A stretch of DNA of 31,910 nt from a virus. Numbering within the stretch: position 1 is the first letter of the stretch; every line of letters begins with the position of its first letter. Where the stretch lies: positions 1 to 31,910 of IMG/VR virus record IMGVR_UViG_3300042922_000937. One strand, written 5' to 3'. A program made the translations under genes and the position numbers. The notes beneath the pieces were generated by a model, which made no database searches, was not told the origin of the DNA, and saw nothing but the letters and a program-made list of their open reading frames with translations. Of the stretch, positions 7,041 to 15,195 are shown in pieces.

Positions 7041-7868
7041 TTAGATAACGAATTTCTCAAAGATAGGCAGACGAAGCATACCACTTTTGTAATAACCTCT
7101 ATGCTTCACTAGACAACGCATTAGAGGCTGACAATATAGATAGTTCTTAGTCTCCTTAGTTTTATATCTTCTCATCATTTCATATCCAGCAATACGTTCA
7201 TTCTTACTTGGGCCAAATTCCATATTGCCGACTATTTTATTGCCATCAGACAGCAACCATCCGCTCTTGCCTTTACTGTATCCAGCCAAATAAAACTGAT
7301 CCATCTCATACGCAATTACCTTTTGCCACTTGTCACTGCGCTTATTGACCTCATATTTAGAGTCGGCTTGCTTTAAGACTACTCCTTCTAACCCCTGAGA
7401 TTGAATAGCCTGGAAGTACTCCACGCCCTTGCCCTGCCAGTATATTGACTTTGTGTAGTATTCGTTTGATTCAAATGCTCCATCAAGCAGTTTTTTACGC
7501 TCTGACAACGGTAAACCAGTGACATCCGTTCCTTTGTACTTGATAATGTCGAACGCAACAACATGAGGCTTGTGTTTGCTCTTCTTGGATTTAAATCTCT
7601 CCATGGTCGCTTCAAAGTCTGGTTTTCCATCTGCACCAAGTACAATCAACTCAGAATCAAGAATAGTTCCTTCTGGTATTGGCATAGAATCAATCAATTC
7701 TGGAAAATTGGCTGTAATCTCATTTTCATGACGAGTATATAATCTTGGCCGTTCAATATGTGAGGGAATCAACCGAATCCCATCAAGTTTTAATTCCGTG
7801 AACCATTCATCATTATTAAATGGCTTATTATCCGCAGCATATTGTAGAAGCATTGGAGATACAAACAT
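7041..7868 (-). CDS. ligB: ATP-dependent DNA ligase (LigB/YoqV-like), 275 aa
   Basis: Seals nicks with ATP. The adenylation motif I is ELKLDGIR with the nucleophile Lys27; downstream are the motif III-like VVAFDI, motif IV EGVVLK, and the motif V-like DKWQKVIAYE. Length matches the compact phage and SPbeta YoqV-type ligases. The start chosen is the ATG of MFVSPMLLQ, with GGGTG six bases upstream; a GTG three codons earlier overlaps that site. It opens the replication block (ligase, zinc-finger protein, helicase, primase). Confidence 0.92.
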   Translation of the reverse strand: MFVSPMLLQYAADNKPFNNDEWFTELKLDGIRLIPSHIERPRLYTRHENEITANFPELIDSMPIPEGTILDSELIVLGADGKPDFEATMERFKSKKSKHKPHVVAFDIIKYKGTDVTGLPLSERKKLLDGAFESNEYYTKSIYWQGKGVEYFQAIQSQGLEGVVLKQADSKYEVNKRSDKWQKVIAYEMDQFYLAGYSKGKSGWLLSDGNKIVGNMEFGPSKNERIAGYEMMRRYKTKETKNYLYCQPLMRCLVKHRGYYKSGMLRLPIFEKFVI

Positions 7869-7932
7869 ATACATCACCCACTAAATAGTATATCAGTTGC
7901 GTATATGCTTTTTTAGCGGTAAGTTATGTATA

Positions 7933-8112
7933 CTAACTCTCATAGCAGTCATAGCCAAGTCCTTCAATTAAATGAAACTGACTTGCTAGAACATTTCCTT
8001 GATCATCAACTAGATTGATTTGTGATTCATATTTAGAATCAATATGTATGCAATATTCACTAGATAATCCATCTAAAGCATTAATAAATGCTACAACTTG
8101 ATCATTTTTCAT
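7933..8112 (-). CDS. Small acidic protein, 59 aa
   Basis: ATG at 8112 after AAAAAAGGAGATAGGCTTT. The frame is clean to a TAG at 7933. The protein is acidic and soluble (MKNDQVVAFINALDG...) with no recognised domain. It fills the gap between the two-helix membrane protein and ligase genes. Confidence 0.7.
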   Translation of the reverse strand: MKNDQVVAFINALDGLSSEYCIHIDSKYESQINLVDDQGNVLASQFHLIEGLGYDCYES

Positions 8113-8137
8113 AAAGCCTATCTCCTTTTTTATGATT

Positions 8138-8160
8138 TGATAAAATACCTCTTTTATAAG
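8138..8160 (-). repeat. Intergenic palindrome copy
   Basis: Transcript strand CTTATAAAAGAGGTATTTTATCA, one of the best-conserved copies, 10 bases before the AAAAAAGGAG ribosome binding site of the 7933-8112 gene. Confidence 0.65.
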
Positions 8161-8181
8161 GAAATATGGTCTAAAAAAGCC

Positions 8182-8370
8182 TTATATATCAACGTTTTTA
8201 AGTGAGACAATTGCAACTAAACTCACAAAATATGTTGCAAACCATAAAAGAGTTAACAATATCATATAGATAATTCGTACATCCTTCTTTGAGTTAACTT
8301 TTACGAACTCAGCAGTAAAATAAAAACACAGCATTAACATAACACTTCCAACAATTCTAGTGATTGTCAT
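8182..8370 (-). CDS. Two-helix membrane protein, 62 aa
   Basis: Two hydrophobic segments (about residues 4-22 and 34-56) separated by a charged loop (NSKKDVR) indicate an inner-membrane hairpin protein. It starts 8 bases after the transporter gene stop with a weak ribosome binding site, so it is probably translated by coupling. It may be an accessory to the transporter, but no family is recognised. Confidence 0.7.
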   Translation of the reverse strand: MTITRIVGSVMLMLCFYFTAEFVKVNSKKDVRIIYMILLTLLWFATYFVSLVAIVSLKNVDI

Positions 8371-8378
8371 TGAACCGT

Positions 8379-8900
8379 CTAATTGTTTTTTAGGTATCGT
8401 TTGATAACCAAAAATCCAATGAACTGCATCAAAGTCTTAACAATCACCTGGCCCAAGATGGCATAGATCAGAGCATTCCAAGGAATAAAACCTGCTCCAA
8501 GTGGAGACAGTCCAATAATTACAAAGAGTGCTGAATCAATAGTTCCTCCTACTGTCCCACTTACGAGAACCTTTTTCTGAAATGATCCTTTAAGTCGAGT
8601 GAATACTTCTGTGTCAAATGTTTCAGAAAAGATAAAAGAGACAGCACTAGCAAATACAATCCAGAGTGTATCTCCTAGTAGCCAGGAGGAAACTGCCGAT
8701 AAGATTAGCGCCAAAATGATAACTAGATATGTATTTTTACGACCAAATTTTTGTTGAACCAAGTCTCTAAAGATAAAGGTTGCCCCTATAAAGAATGTTC
8801 CCATTGGGACGATAAATCCCCATGCAGTTAAAGGCGTAAAACTTGCGGTGACAACATTTGCGATGATAATTCCCAATACGTATAACATAATTCTAATCAT
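8379..8900 (-). CDS. VUT-family queuosine-precursor transporter (YhhQ-like), 173 aa
   Basis: Probable membrane importer of a 7-deazaguanine precursor. About five membrane segments are visible. The family signature FRDLVQQKFGRK follows the second segment; SFIFSETFDTEVFTRLKG and GGTIDSALFVIIGLSPLG match the conserved acidic and DS motifs of COG1738 proteins. It is shorter than E. coli YhhQ (about 220 aa). The gene lies 12 bases below the DpdA-like transglycosylase gene, which supports a role in feeding the base exchange reaction. The ATG follows AAGGGAGAGATTTT. Confidence 0.85.
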   Translation of the reverse strand: MIRIMLYVLGIIIANVVTASFTPLTAWGFIVPMGTFFIGATFIFRDLVQQKFGRKNTYLVIILALILSAVSSWLLGDTLWIVFASAVSFIFSETFDTEVFTRLKGSFQKKVLVSGTVGGTIDSALFVIIGLSPLGAGFIPWNALIYAILGQVIVKTLMQFIGFLVIKRYLKNN

Positions 8901-8912
8901 AAAATCTCTCCC

Positions 8913-9725
8913 TTATATTTTGTTTATTATTTTTGCAGCTTTAGTCGCATTTTCAATGGTTAAATCTGCAGGATGATATTCTTTATATTTTTGCTCCTTA
9001 GAATATACTTTCACCCATTTTTCTTGCTCTTCATCAACGACACTTCCCATAGTAGACATGATCTCAAATGAAGATGTGTCGCAACTTATATTTAGTTTAT
9101 TAACATCCATTCCAGTCATCTTTAAAATTTCTTTTATGTGTGCAACCTCTTTTAAAACACTAAATGTTCCAACTCCAAATATATGTATGTCCTTTACCTT
9201 ACTATTGTAAATAATGGGCAACCCTATTTTTATTGAATCAAGAAGTTTGAATTTTATTTCATTTACTCTGCCTGACATCGCTACTCCACCAAGACCAATG
9301 CAATCTTCTGGCGAAGCGATTTTTAATGTTTCAGTTAAACAATGGATGTAGTCTCTCAAAGTGATTCCTTGAATCATTAAAACTAGTTGTCTCGGCTTTA
9401 ACTCTTCACGTTTGGATGCAAGATATTGATTAGCTTTAATCGTGTCTTCTACATTCCCTATATGGTCATATGCTACAATTCGTTCACTAACCACTCCTAC
9501 CTTCTCTTCAAGTTTTAATTGACGTTTAAGCGCCTCTTCAACACTAATTCGGCTGTCCTTATCTGTGTCCTGGAATGCTCCGCTATCCATCAAAATTTTT
9601 GTGTTCGGGTTTTTAATTGTTACCCCCTTGTACTTAGGATTTAGGCAAACACATTCAGTAATAAACTCAGTATTCAGTTCCTTGGAATTCAATTTATCAT
9701 TGCACTTAGATAGATAAAGTCTCAA
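8913..9725 (-). CDS. DpdA/TGT-like transglycosylase, 270 aa, TTG start
   Basis: tRNA-guanine-transglycosylase fold, probably swapping guanine for a 7-deazaguanine in DNA. Visible TGT features: MDSGAFQ (Asp47 onward, the LDSGGFQ base-binding motif), GLGGVA (144-149), HIFGVG (181-186), and SCDTSS with Asp216 in the position of the nucleophile. The protein is short and lacks the C-terminal CxC...C...H zinc site of bacterial Tgt, as expected for DpdA-type DNA enzymes. The TTG start follows GGAGAGTGATTAG, a site that overlaps the stop of the DUF6884-like gene. No precursor-synthesis gene (folE, queD, queE, queC) is in this window. Confidence 0.85.
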   Translation of the reverse strand: MRLYLSKCNDKLNSKELNTEFITECVCLNPKYKGVTIKNPNTKILMDSGAFQDTDKDSRISVEEALKRQLKLEEKVGVVSERIVAYDHIGNVEDTIKANQYLASKREELKPRQLVLMIQGITLRDYIHCLTETLKIASPEDCIGLGGVAMSGRVNEIKFKLLDSIKIGLPIIYNSKVKDIHIFGVGTFSVLKEVAHIKEILKMTGMDVNKLNISCDTSSFEIMSTMGSVVDEEQEKWVKVYSKEQKYKEYHPADLTIENATKAAKIINKI

Positions 9726-9729
9726 CTAA

Positions 9730-10158
9730 TCACTCTCCGATGTTATTTTTTAGCCATTCAAGTTGCTTACCAATTCCTAACCCTTTCAATGGAATATTAA
9801 CTTTAAATCCCTGCTGCTCGAGTAAGGGAACCAGATATTTTCGATATTTATCTCCAGCATAAATCGAGATGTCCGGTTTTTCGTTTTCACCAATTGCTTC
9901 GATAAGTTGTTTATAGACGTTTTTTGACCACAAAACAATTTGTTCTTTAGATAGTTCATTCAAAGTGTAATTATACGGATCAATCATTGCTTCTGGATCA
10001 AGCAATTCATGTAAAGCACTCAGGATATAGTATTTATCATGATGTTTTTCGGAGTACTTTCTTGACTTCTTAAATAGATCCCCGACATATAAATCCTTTG
10101 CTGCCGCATTGACAGGCAATTTGTTTTTTCCGCAACTAATCAGTGCCACTGTTTTCAT
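9730..10158 (-). CDS. DUF6884-like protein, 142 aa
   Basis: Begins VALISCGKNKLPVNAAAKDLYVGDLFKK and continues with YYILSALHELLDP and PYNYTLNEL, matching the pattern I associate with DUF6884. The SCGKxK start and LSALHxLL part resemble a nucleotide-binding-like Rossmann pattern. The gene is coupled to the DpdA-like gene (its stop is 4 bases above the TTG start), so it is likely part of the base-modification module, perhaps for substrate or DNA recognition. The biochemical role is unknown to me. Confidence 0.75.
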   Translation of the reverse strand: MKTVALISCGKNKLPVNAAAKDLYVGDLFKKSRKYSEKHHDKYYILSALHELLDPEAMIDPYNYTLNELSKEQIVLWSKNVYKQLIEAIGENEKPDISIYAGDKYRKYLVPLLEQQGFKVNIPLKGLGIGKQLEWLKNNIGE

Positions 10159-10179
10159 ATTAGTTCAACCTCTCATTTA

Positions 10180-10980
10180 TTATTTGATGTAAATATTGTC
10201 TCTGTGAAATGCTAAGTATTCTTGATGCTTTATATCGAAATTGATAATGACATTTTTCTTTATTCCAATAGTTTTGATATCGCTAGAGGACAATGTTGGT
10301 GAAGTTACCATGTGCCCATCCTCTGAAAATGTAATTAATCCTTTATCAAACAAAGTATCGTAGTTTGGCATAAGCAGAATTCCATTAAAAACATCAAGTC
10401 TCTCTGCGTTACTTGAGTCTTTCCAAGGTTTTATGTGAGAAGCCTTTAATAGAGAATGCGTTTTACAATTAGTGATTGCACAGCCACCCCAATAATCTAT
10501 TAAAGACGTTCTAAATTTCCCTTGACCTATTCTTGCTAGAGAAAGACTCTCTCTGGTTGTAATTGGATTTACACTTTCTAGTTCGAGAATATCACTAATT
10601 AATTGTCCTTCTTTGCTTGATAAATCAATCATCCAAAATTTTCTTTCCTTGTTGTCTGGAATAATTTCATTATCAGAGCAAAATTTCAAGAACAATTCTT
10701 CTATACGCTCGTTTACTTCTTCCTTCCCAAGAATCTTTCTAATTGCAATGTTTGTGTATCCACCGTGCTTACCAAAATTATTAATATGTTTTTCCATATC
10801 GTTGTCAAGGTATCCAACAAACCGACTAGGCACAAATGATATCGCATTATTCTCTTTTAGAAAAACGATGCATTTACCTTTCTTAATTATATCTGCGTAG
10901 AAATGATGGTTGACCGTATTTTTATATGCTTCAAGCATCGCAATATTATGTAATATTTCACTAACGTTCTCTACAAACAC
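10180..10980 (-). CDS. HNH endonuclease with N-terminal sensor-like domain, 266 aa, GTG start
   Basis: The C-terminal half carries an HNH_2-type nuclease: CAITNC (167-172), ASHIKPW with His182, a VFNGILL Asn199, and NYDTLFDKG (Asp208, Asp212). The N-terminal 110 residues (IVFLKENNAISFVPSRFVGY, then HGGYTNIAI) look like a separate domain seen with restriction-type HNH proteins. The start is GTG after AGGGAGGAAGAATTTC. It is transcribed immediately above the deazaguanine genes, raising the possibility of a modification-dependent nuclease, a homing-like nuclease or a phage-encoded restriction function; the sequence does not decide. Confidence 0.85.
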   Translation of the reverse strand: MFVENVSEILHNIAMLEAYKNTVNHHFYADIIKKGKCIVFLKENNAISFVPSRFVGYLDNDMEKHINNFGKHGGYTNIAIRKILGKEEVNERIEELFLKFCSDNEIIPDNKERKFWMIDLSSKEGQLISDILELESVNPITTRESLSLARIGQGKFRTSLIDYWGGCAITNCKTHSLLKASHIKPWKDSSNAERLDVFNGILLMPNYDTLFDKGLITFSEDGHMVTSPTLSSSDIKTIGIKKNVIINFDIKHQEYLAFHRDNIYIK

Positions 10981-11079
10981 GAAATTCTTCCTCCCTGTGA
11001 GTCAGCTGAGATAAGCTTACCACAAGGAATTTGATCAAACTATACTGACATGTAATAATTTCCTGAAATCTGTTCTTTG

Positions 11080-11238
11080 CTATACGACTTTTTCAAACTT
11101 GGTTTTTTGAATTGTACTCGTTGATCCTAAATCGTTATTTACAATATACTGAGTGTCGTTTTCGCCAATCACTTTATATACTTCTCCCGTTGTCAATCCA
11201 TCATAGAAATCCATTCCACCATTATATTTAACTCTCAT
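11080..11238 (-). CDS. Small SH3-like protein, 52 aa
   Basis: ATG at 11238 after AAGAAAGGAGAATTGCA. The pattern MRVKYNGG...TTGEVYKVIGENDTQYIVNND...TKFEKVV matches the fold-like repeat shared with genes at 3175, 14489 and 18957. A single small beta-barrel domain is likely. Function unknown. The 99 bases downstream to the HNH start hold no supported gene. Confidence 0.7.
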   Translation of the reverse strand: MRVKYNGGMDFYDGLTTGEVYKVIGENDTQYIVNNDLGSTSTIQKTKFEKVV

Positions 11239-11280
11239 TGCAATTCTCCTTTCTTAATAAAATGAGGGTTCCATCCTGTT

Positions 11281-11457
11281 CTACTCTACAATTTCCCAAC
11301 CAGTGTCAACAAATTGAATTGCGTCTTCCCATACAGCCGTACTAATTATTTCATCGGCTTCTTCTGGTGTTTTACCTTCGATTTCTTCATCCTCAATAAT
11401 CAACGTTCCTGTTTGTTTACTTTGAAATCCAATATTCATTGTCCAATTAATTTTCAC
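11281..11457 (-). CDS. 58-aa protein (DUF7167-like), GTG start overlapping upstream gene
   Basis: A GTG at 11457 follows AAGGAG by 10 bases and begins MKINWTMNIGFQS...; it overlaps the stop of the 11447-12079 gene by 11 bases, indicating coupling. The frame (…EEADEIISTAVWEDAIQFVDTGWEIVE) resembles a small phage family with KIKWTMNIGF and AVWEDA motifs. An internal ATG at codon 7 is the alternative start. Function unknown. Confidence 0.75.
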   Translation of the reverse strand: MKINWTMNIGFQSKQTGTLIIEDEEIEGKTPEEADEIISTAVWEDAIQFVDTGWEIVE

Positions 11458-12079
11458 TTCTCATCGTCTCCTTATTTAGCTTCTCTCCCATGCTCAACAA
11501 CAAATCTCTAAAATGGTTAAAATCTCCATAATTTGAATATCCACTTGAATATGTATAAGTTCTTGGCTTAGTTAGATTGTGTCTCTGGTACTCTATGTAT
11601 CTTTTCGCTTCATCCAGGATAAAGAAAAATGCTACTGGTTCATAATTGTCTTGCAGCCAAGATGCAGCATACCAATTGATTCCATAGACTTTAAAATAAT
11701 CTTCATAGTTCGTTACAAAAATCTCATCTTCTTCTCCGTCTGAATTAGTAACAATGATGTCTTTACAATCCAACTCTTTGAATGGCACAATCTTGATTGG
11801 TGGATCTTCATTGCGATATTTATACCACTCTTCAACCGCTTCAACTTCTGAATCATGCCAAGTTTCATAACTTTCATCTGTTGTAAAAACCATATCCATC
11901 CCATCAAAGTGATCTGTTAAATCTTCATGATATGGATGATAGATGGGACGATATGTTTCCACTGCATGAATTGCGTTGCAAGTGTAAACATTATCATCAG
12001 CTCCTGGATACTGCTTCTTAGCAAACTCTTTCAGGAATTCTTCTTGCTTCTCAGTCAATTCAATCTCCAATTTCAACAA
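11447..12079 (-). CDS. Hypothetical acidic phage protein, 210 aa, TTG start
   Basis: The TTG at 12079 follows AAGGGG by 8 bases. The protein is strongly acidic and aromatic (many Tyr, Trp, Phe) with an amphipathic first helix (LEIELTEKQEEFLKEFAKK). A Tyr/Ser-rich stretch occurs near residues 175-190. No catalytic motif is apparent. It follows the nucleotidyltransferase-fold gene in the 13348 promoter block. Confidence 0.7.
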   Translation of the reverse strand: MLKLEIELTEKQEEFLKEFAKKQYPGADDNVYTCNAIHAVETYRPIYHPYHEDLTDHFDGMDMVFTTDESYETWHDSEVEAVEEWYKYRNEDPPIKIVPFKELDCKDIIVTNSDGEEDEIFVTNYEDYFKVYGINWYAASWLQDNYEPVAFFFILDEAKRYIEYQRHNLTKPRTYTYSSGYSNYGDFNHFRDLLLSMGEKLNKETMRSEN

Positions 12080-12112
12080 TTATCAATCCCCTTATATCAT
12101 TATTTTTATTCC

Positions 12113-12135
12113 TTATAAAACTGAGATTTTATCTT
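12113..12135 (-). repeat. Intergenic palindrome copy
   Basis: Transcript strand AAGATAAAATCTCAGTTTTATAA, right after the stop of the 12137-13306 gene. Arms are close to symmetric. Confidence 0.6.
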
Positions 12136-12136
12136 A

Positions 12137-13306
12137 TTAATCCTGAGTCCATGCCTCGTACTCTTCTTTTGGCACTTCTCGCATTATGTATGCTTTCTTA
12201 GTTAAGATTCCATAACTTGAATTCTTTGAATGGAATGAATCAAACGGGATATATGCTTCAAGTAGTACACCGATATTATGATACGACGATTTCATTATCT
12301 CGCCTTTTTCATTGAAATATAAATAATTGCTACCTTTTGGTTTTGCTGCATTATCTACTTTATATTCAAATTCACTATCCCAATGACTTATGTATCTTCC
12401 ATCAACCTTTTTTACAAATTTATAGAACTTTCTACCCTCAATAAAATCTCTCGCTTCAATTTCAATCGTCTCTTTAGGGTTGTAATCAATTTCTTTTAGT
12501 GTTCCGTTTCTGGTTACTCTATATGTATTTTCATTGATTTGAACAATTTTAACTGGCTGTTTTTGAATTCGTTGAATTACTTCATCAATATCTTTGAATT
12601 CGATATTCTTTGGTTCGATAAAGTAATCATCACTTTGGGTAATATTTGAAATTTTATCAAGGATCAGGTCAATGGAGAATTCTTCTCCTTCTTTAAGTTG
12701 GATCAACTTGTCGTAGTTAACTCCATACATTCCTCCAAGATGATTCTTTAACTCTTCGACAGTTCTAATTTTCATATCTATACATTTCAATGCAACCCTT
12801 AGAAACTCTGGTTTCGAAATATTATAGCCCTTTTCCTTGTATTTATTTACACGTAGTAGCGAAACAATGGGAAAATCAGTATTTTTATTGAACTTGAGAA
12901 TTCTTTGAGAGTTATGTTTCAAGAAGTCATCGTGTAAGATAAATTCCTCAGTTTGAAAATCAAATGCTCCCATACAAACCGTGTAATCAAAACTGTCAAA
13001 TATATCTTCGGCTTTCTCATAATATTTAAAATGAATAAATTGAACCTCAGTGTCAGCAACACGTACAAGTAATGCTTTTTCAGTTAGCGCATTGATCCAA
13101 TCTCCACTGTCTTCCCAAACTGCCTCAATAATCTCTGTTAGTGAATCTTCGTTCCTAAAGTACACATCAATATCATTAATATCCCTGTTGCTGAATAAAC
13201 TACTGATTGTTCCTCCGGCAATGAATACCTTCTGTTCCTTAAATACATTGACCAAATGTTGTCCCAAGTAATTGTAAAGCTTATTCTTTTCAAATTGATA
13301 ATTCAA
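12137..13306 (-). CDS. Nucleotidyltransferase-fold protein, 389 aa, TTG start
   Basis: The first 130 residues match a Pol-beta-type nucleotidyltransferase: FIAGGTISS (residues 28-36, the GG...S motif) and NDIDVYF (Asp45 and Asp47, metal ligands), then SFDYTVCMGAFD. This resembles tRNA-CCA/poly(A)-polymerase-like domains and the DUF-type phage transferases. The C-terminal 100 residues form a separate beta-rich part ending in MREVPKEEYEAW. The substrate is unknown. The TTG start follows AGGAGGATGATTAT and the gene is the first below the 13348-13392 promoter. Confidence 0.8.
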   Translation of the reverse strand: MNYQFEKNKLYNYLGQHLVNVFKEQKVFIAGGTISSLFSNRDINDIDVYFRNEDSLTEIIEAVWEDSGDWINALTEKALLVRVADTEVQFIHFKYYEKAEDIFDSFDYTVCMGAFDFQTEEFILHDDFLKHNSQRILKFNKNTDFPIVSLLRVNKYKEKGYNISKPEFLRVALKCIDMKIRTVEELKNHLGGMYGVNYDKLIQLKEGEEFSIDLILDKISNITQSDDYFIEPKNIEFKDIDEVIQRIQKQPVKIVQINENTYRVTRNGTLKEIDYNPKETIEIEARDFIEGRKFYKFVKKVDGRYISHWDSEFEYKVDNAAKPKGSNYLYFNEKGEIMKSSYHNIGVLLEAYIPFDSFHSKNSSYGILTKKAYIMREVPKEEYEAWTQD

Positions 13307-13347
13307 ATAATCATCCTCCTATGTATTGTGACTCCTCTTACCTCTAT

Positions 13348-13392
13348 AGAATAGCACTAATTATAATTATTGTATATAGTTATTTTTAGTTT
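13348..13392 (-). promoter_or_regulatory. Promoter with conserved upstream box (copy B)
   Basis: Minus strand: AAACTAAAAATAACTA (13392-13377), TATACA (13376-13371), 17-base spacer, TATTCT (13353-13348). It points into the nucleotidyltransferase, deazaguanine and replication genes, a unit that appears to run to the terminator at 3571. Confidence 0.85.
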
Positions 13393-13415
13393 ATTAATTT
13401 CACTCGTCTACCTTA

Positions 13416-13709
13416 TTAAAATAAAGCGTGGTCAACTATTACGAGTGAATTCATCGGCAATTCATTGAACATTCTTTTGGCTTCACTAAAACTTTTATCC
13501 AAACACTTCGAGAACAAGAAAAACGCTTCGTCCTCATATATTCCTCTGCCTTTTGCGGCTCGTAATTTCATCGAGTCAGTAAAGCCTTCCAATTTTACAA
13601 TATTCTCTTCGTAAACTTTCACGGCTGTTAGTTCCGCTGCTCTTTCACTATGGTAGATGGCATCGGCCTTAATTAAAGCATAATAAGGTTCATTAAATTC
13701 GTAATACAT
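13416..13709 (-). CDS. Hypothetical phage protein, 97 aa
   Basis: The ATG of MYYEFNEPYYALI is 8 bases after AAGGAG; a GTG three codons earlier overlaps that site. The N-terminal beta strand with EPYYALIKA resembles small phage proteins of unknown function; the remainder is helical. It is the last gene before promoter B. Confidence 0.75.
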   Translation of the reverse strand: MYYEFNEPYYALIKADAIYHSERAAELTAVKVYEENIVKLEGFTDSMKLRAAKGRGIYEDEAFFLFSKCLDKSFSEAKRMFNELPMNSLVIVDHALF

Positions 13710-13743
13710 TGTTTTCACTCCTTCATTAATCTCGCCACAATAT

Positions 13744-13764
13744 CGATAAAATCGGGCTTTTATG
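13744..13764 (-). repeat. Intergenic palindrome copy, tandem with a second at 13774-13798
   Basis: Transcript strand CATAAAAGCCCGATTTTATCG here, and TTATAAACACTGGACTTTTTGATCA ten bases upstream. This is the only gap with two adjacent copies; the gap (13710-13814) has no gene. Confidence 0.6.
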
Positions 13765-13814
13765 TGCTTTTAGTGATCAAAAAGTCCAGTGTTTATAAGG
13801 GTTTTTCATCTTCG

Positions 13815-14093
13815 TTATTTGTAAAAATGACTATGATTGTATTTTTGATACTCAGGATCAATTTTATCAGCCTTGATATTGTCGAATAACCATTTAATCC
13901 CTTCTTCTTTACTTGAAAATTGATATCTGTCACCATTCTCATCTCTAAAAAATCTCTTTTCATCATAATCATATTCATCAAACCATTGCATACAGGCTAA
14001 TGTCGCATAGCTATTGTAGGTAAATGGACGATAATAACATTCATTATACTTTTCAAACTCAGATAATTCATCCAATGTTTCTTTCGAAATCAA
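13815..14093 (-). CDS. Hypothetical acidic phage protein, 92-95 aa
   Basis: The frame has an ATG at 14102 that directly abuts the AAAGGAG site, too close for normal initiation; a TTG at 14093 lies 9 bases after it and is preferred. The protein is rich in Tyr, Asp and Glu with a C-terminal YQKYNHSHFYK. No domain is recognised. Confidence 0.65.
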   Translation of the reverse strand: MISKETLDELSEFEKYNECYYRPFTYNSYATLACMQWFDEYDYDEKRFFRDENGDRYQFSSKEEGIKWLFDNIKADKIDPEYQKYNHSHFYK

Positions 14094-14143
14094 ATTAGTC
14101 ATCTCCTTTATTTTTTAATCAAATCAAGCTTTCATAATAAGTT

Positions 14144-14455
14144 CTACTCATCTATGATGCAGAACTTCTTCACAGTCTCAATGATTCCGTAAGGCACTCC
14201 AATCAACTTGACAGGCCCATTGTATCCTACATAGAATCTTCGCTTTCCCCACACAGCATACTTTCCTTTTTTAGATGTATAACATCTCAATAGACCCGTT
14301 GAATAGTGTCCGTCTATACTACTGCAGGAAATCTGGATGCAGCCATCGGGTAGTTTTTTAGAAATAAAATCGATGTATTCAACTTTAAGAACCTGGATTG
14401 GGTACATTTGATCACTGTCGGCATTGCTCCAATTGGGTAGAACATACTCTTGCAT
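14144..14455 (-). CDS. Hypothetical phage protein, 103 aa
   Basis: ATG after AAGGAGCGGTAAGA. Beta-rich (VLKVEYIDFI, CIQISCSSIDG, KYAVWGKRRFYVGYNG) with four cysteines. Not recognised. Confidence 0.7.
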   Translation of the reverse strand: MQEYVLPNWSNADSDQMYPIQVLKVEYIDFISKKLPDGCIQISCSSIDGHYSTGLLRCYTSKKGKYAVWGKRRFYVGYNGPVKLIGVPYGIIETVKKFCIIDE

Positions 14456-14488
14456 TCTTACCGCTCCTTTCCCTATGAAAGTAAACTT

Positions 14489-14668
14489 TTATTCCGACTC
14501 CCATTCAGTAACTTCAAACATATATTTCTTGTAACTATCAATTCTACGTTGATTGTCCTCAATCTGATAACCACCATCAGTTTCTCCATAAACTCTGTAA
14601 GGCTGATTTAATATCAATTGATTTGGTATTGTATCAACAATACATTTGATGGTTTTGGCATATTTCAA
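14489..14668 (-). CDS. Small SH3-like protein, 59 aa, TTG start
   Basis: The TTG at 14668 overlaps the TGA stop of the upstream gene (TTGA) and has GAGGAG upstream, so it is coupled. The sequence (TIKCIVDTIPNQ...PYRVYGETDGGYQIEDNQ...YMFEVTEWE) carries the pattern of the small paralogous beta-barrel proteins of this window. Function unknown. Confidence 0.75.
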   Translation of the reverse strand: MKYAKTIKCIVDTIPNQLILNQPYRVYGETDGGYQIEDNQRRIDSYKKYMFEVTEWESE

Positions 14669-14850
14669 AATCTATTCTCCTCTCGTTCTTTAATTATTGC
14701 TTCAGATAGTGAAACAGAATCGTCTAGTTTATCGAAACTAGCTCTGAGTTGACTTATTGTCATTGTTGGCATTTTTATAGCCAAGCCCTTATATCGTTCT
14801 TTGACTTTGTTTTTATAAACTAAAAAGTAATCTTCTTGTTGATCAGTCAT
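14665..14850 (-). CDS. Hypothetical small protein, 61 aa
   Basis: Starts at an ATG that overlaps the upstream stop as TAATG. Mixed charged helix, no domain recognised. It belongs to a tight run of three overlapping genes (14489-15095). Confidence 0.7.
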   Translation of the reverse strand: MTDQQEDYFLVYKNKVKERYKGLAIKMPTMTISQLRASFDKLDDSVSLSEAIIKEREENRF

Positions 14851-15095
14851 TAACTCTCCTCCTCTGATTTTTCTACTTGCTTAAGTTCTGTTGCCATCTT
14901 CAATGATTCATTTTTTATCCAATCAAACAATATTCTTGTATCTTTAATCGTACATATCTCAAGAAACTGATCAACTTCTATTTTAGACAACTTACTTTCT
15001 AAGTAATGCTGGATTTGTTTACGCTCAACATAAAAACTAAATTCGCCAAATTGATTATATGTAGTCAGTTGAATCTTGTCTGTCTTATCACTCAT
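14850..15095 (-). CDS. Hypothetical small protein, 81 aa
   Basis: The ATG of MSDKTDKIQL lies 9 bases after GGAG. Beta strand followed by helices; an acidic tail (KSEEES). It overlaps the next gene by one base. Not recognised. Confidence 0.7.
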   Translation of the reverse strand: MSDKTDKIQLTTYNQFGEFSFYVERKQIQHYLESKLSKIEVDQFLEICTIKDTRILFDWIKNESLKMATELKQVEKSEEES

Positions 15096-15195
15096 GATGA
15101 ATCTCTCCATTCAATTTGGTTTATTTTACCTCACCATAATACTTTATTTGGGGCAAAGTATCTTGCGGTAAAATATTCCTGATGAAAGAAAGATT

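Noticed and set aside
7920-7940. Near-palindrome AGTTATGTATACTAACT at the end of the 59-aa gene
   Set aside because: It could be an operator, but it is imperfect, lies across a stop codon, and the nearby -35/-10 pairs are weak.
10971-11096. A frame reading MKKSYSKEQISGNYYMSV, an amber codon at 11040-11042, then FDQIPCGKLISADSQGGRI
   Set aside because: It looks protein-like across the stop, but it has no ribosome binding site, overlaps the 11080-11238 gene and is only 42 codons; I cannot support a pseudogene or recoding.
13793-13981. Overlapping 62-codon frame, Met-rich start
   Set aside because: It is a shadow of the 13815-14093 gene with improbable composition and no binding site.
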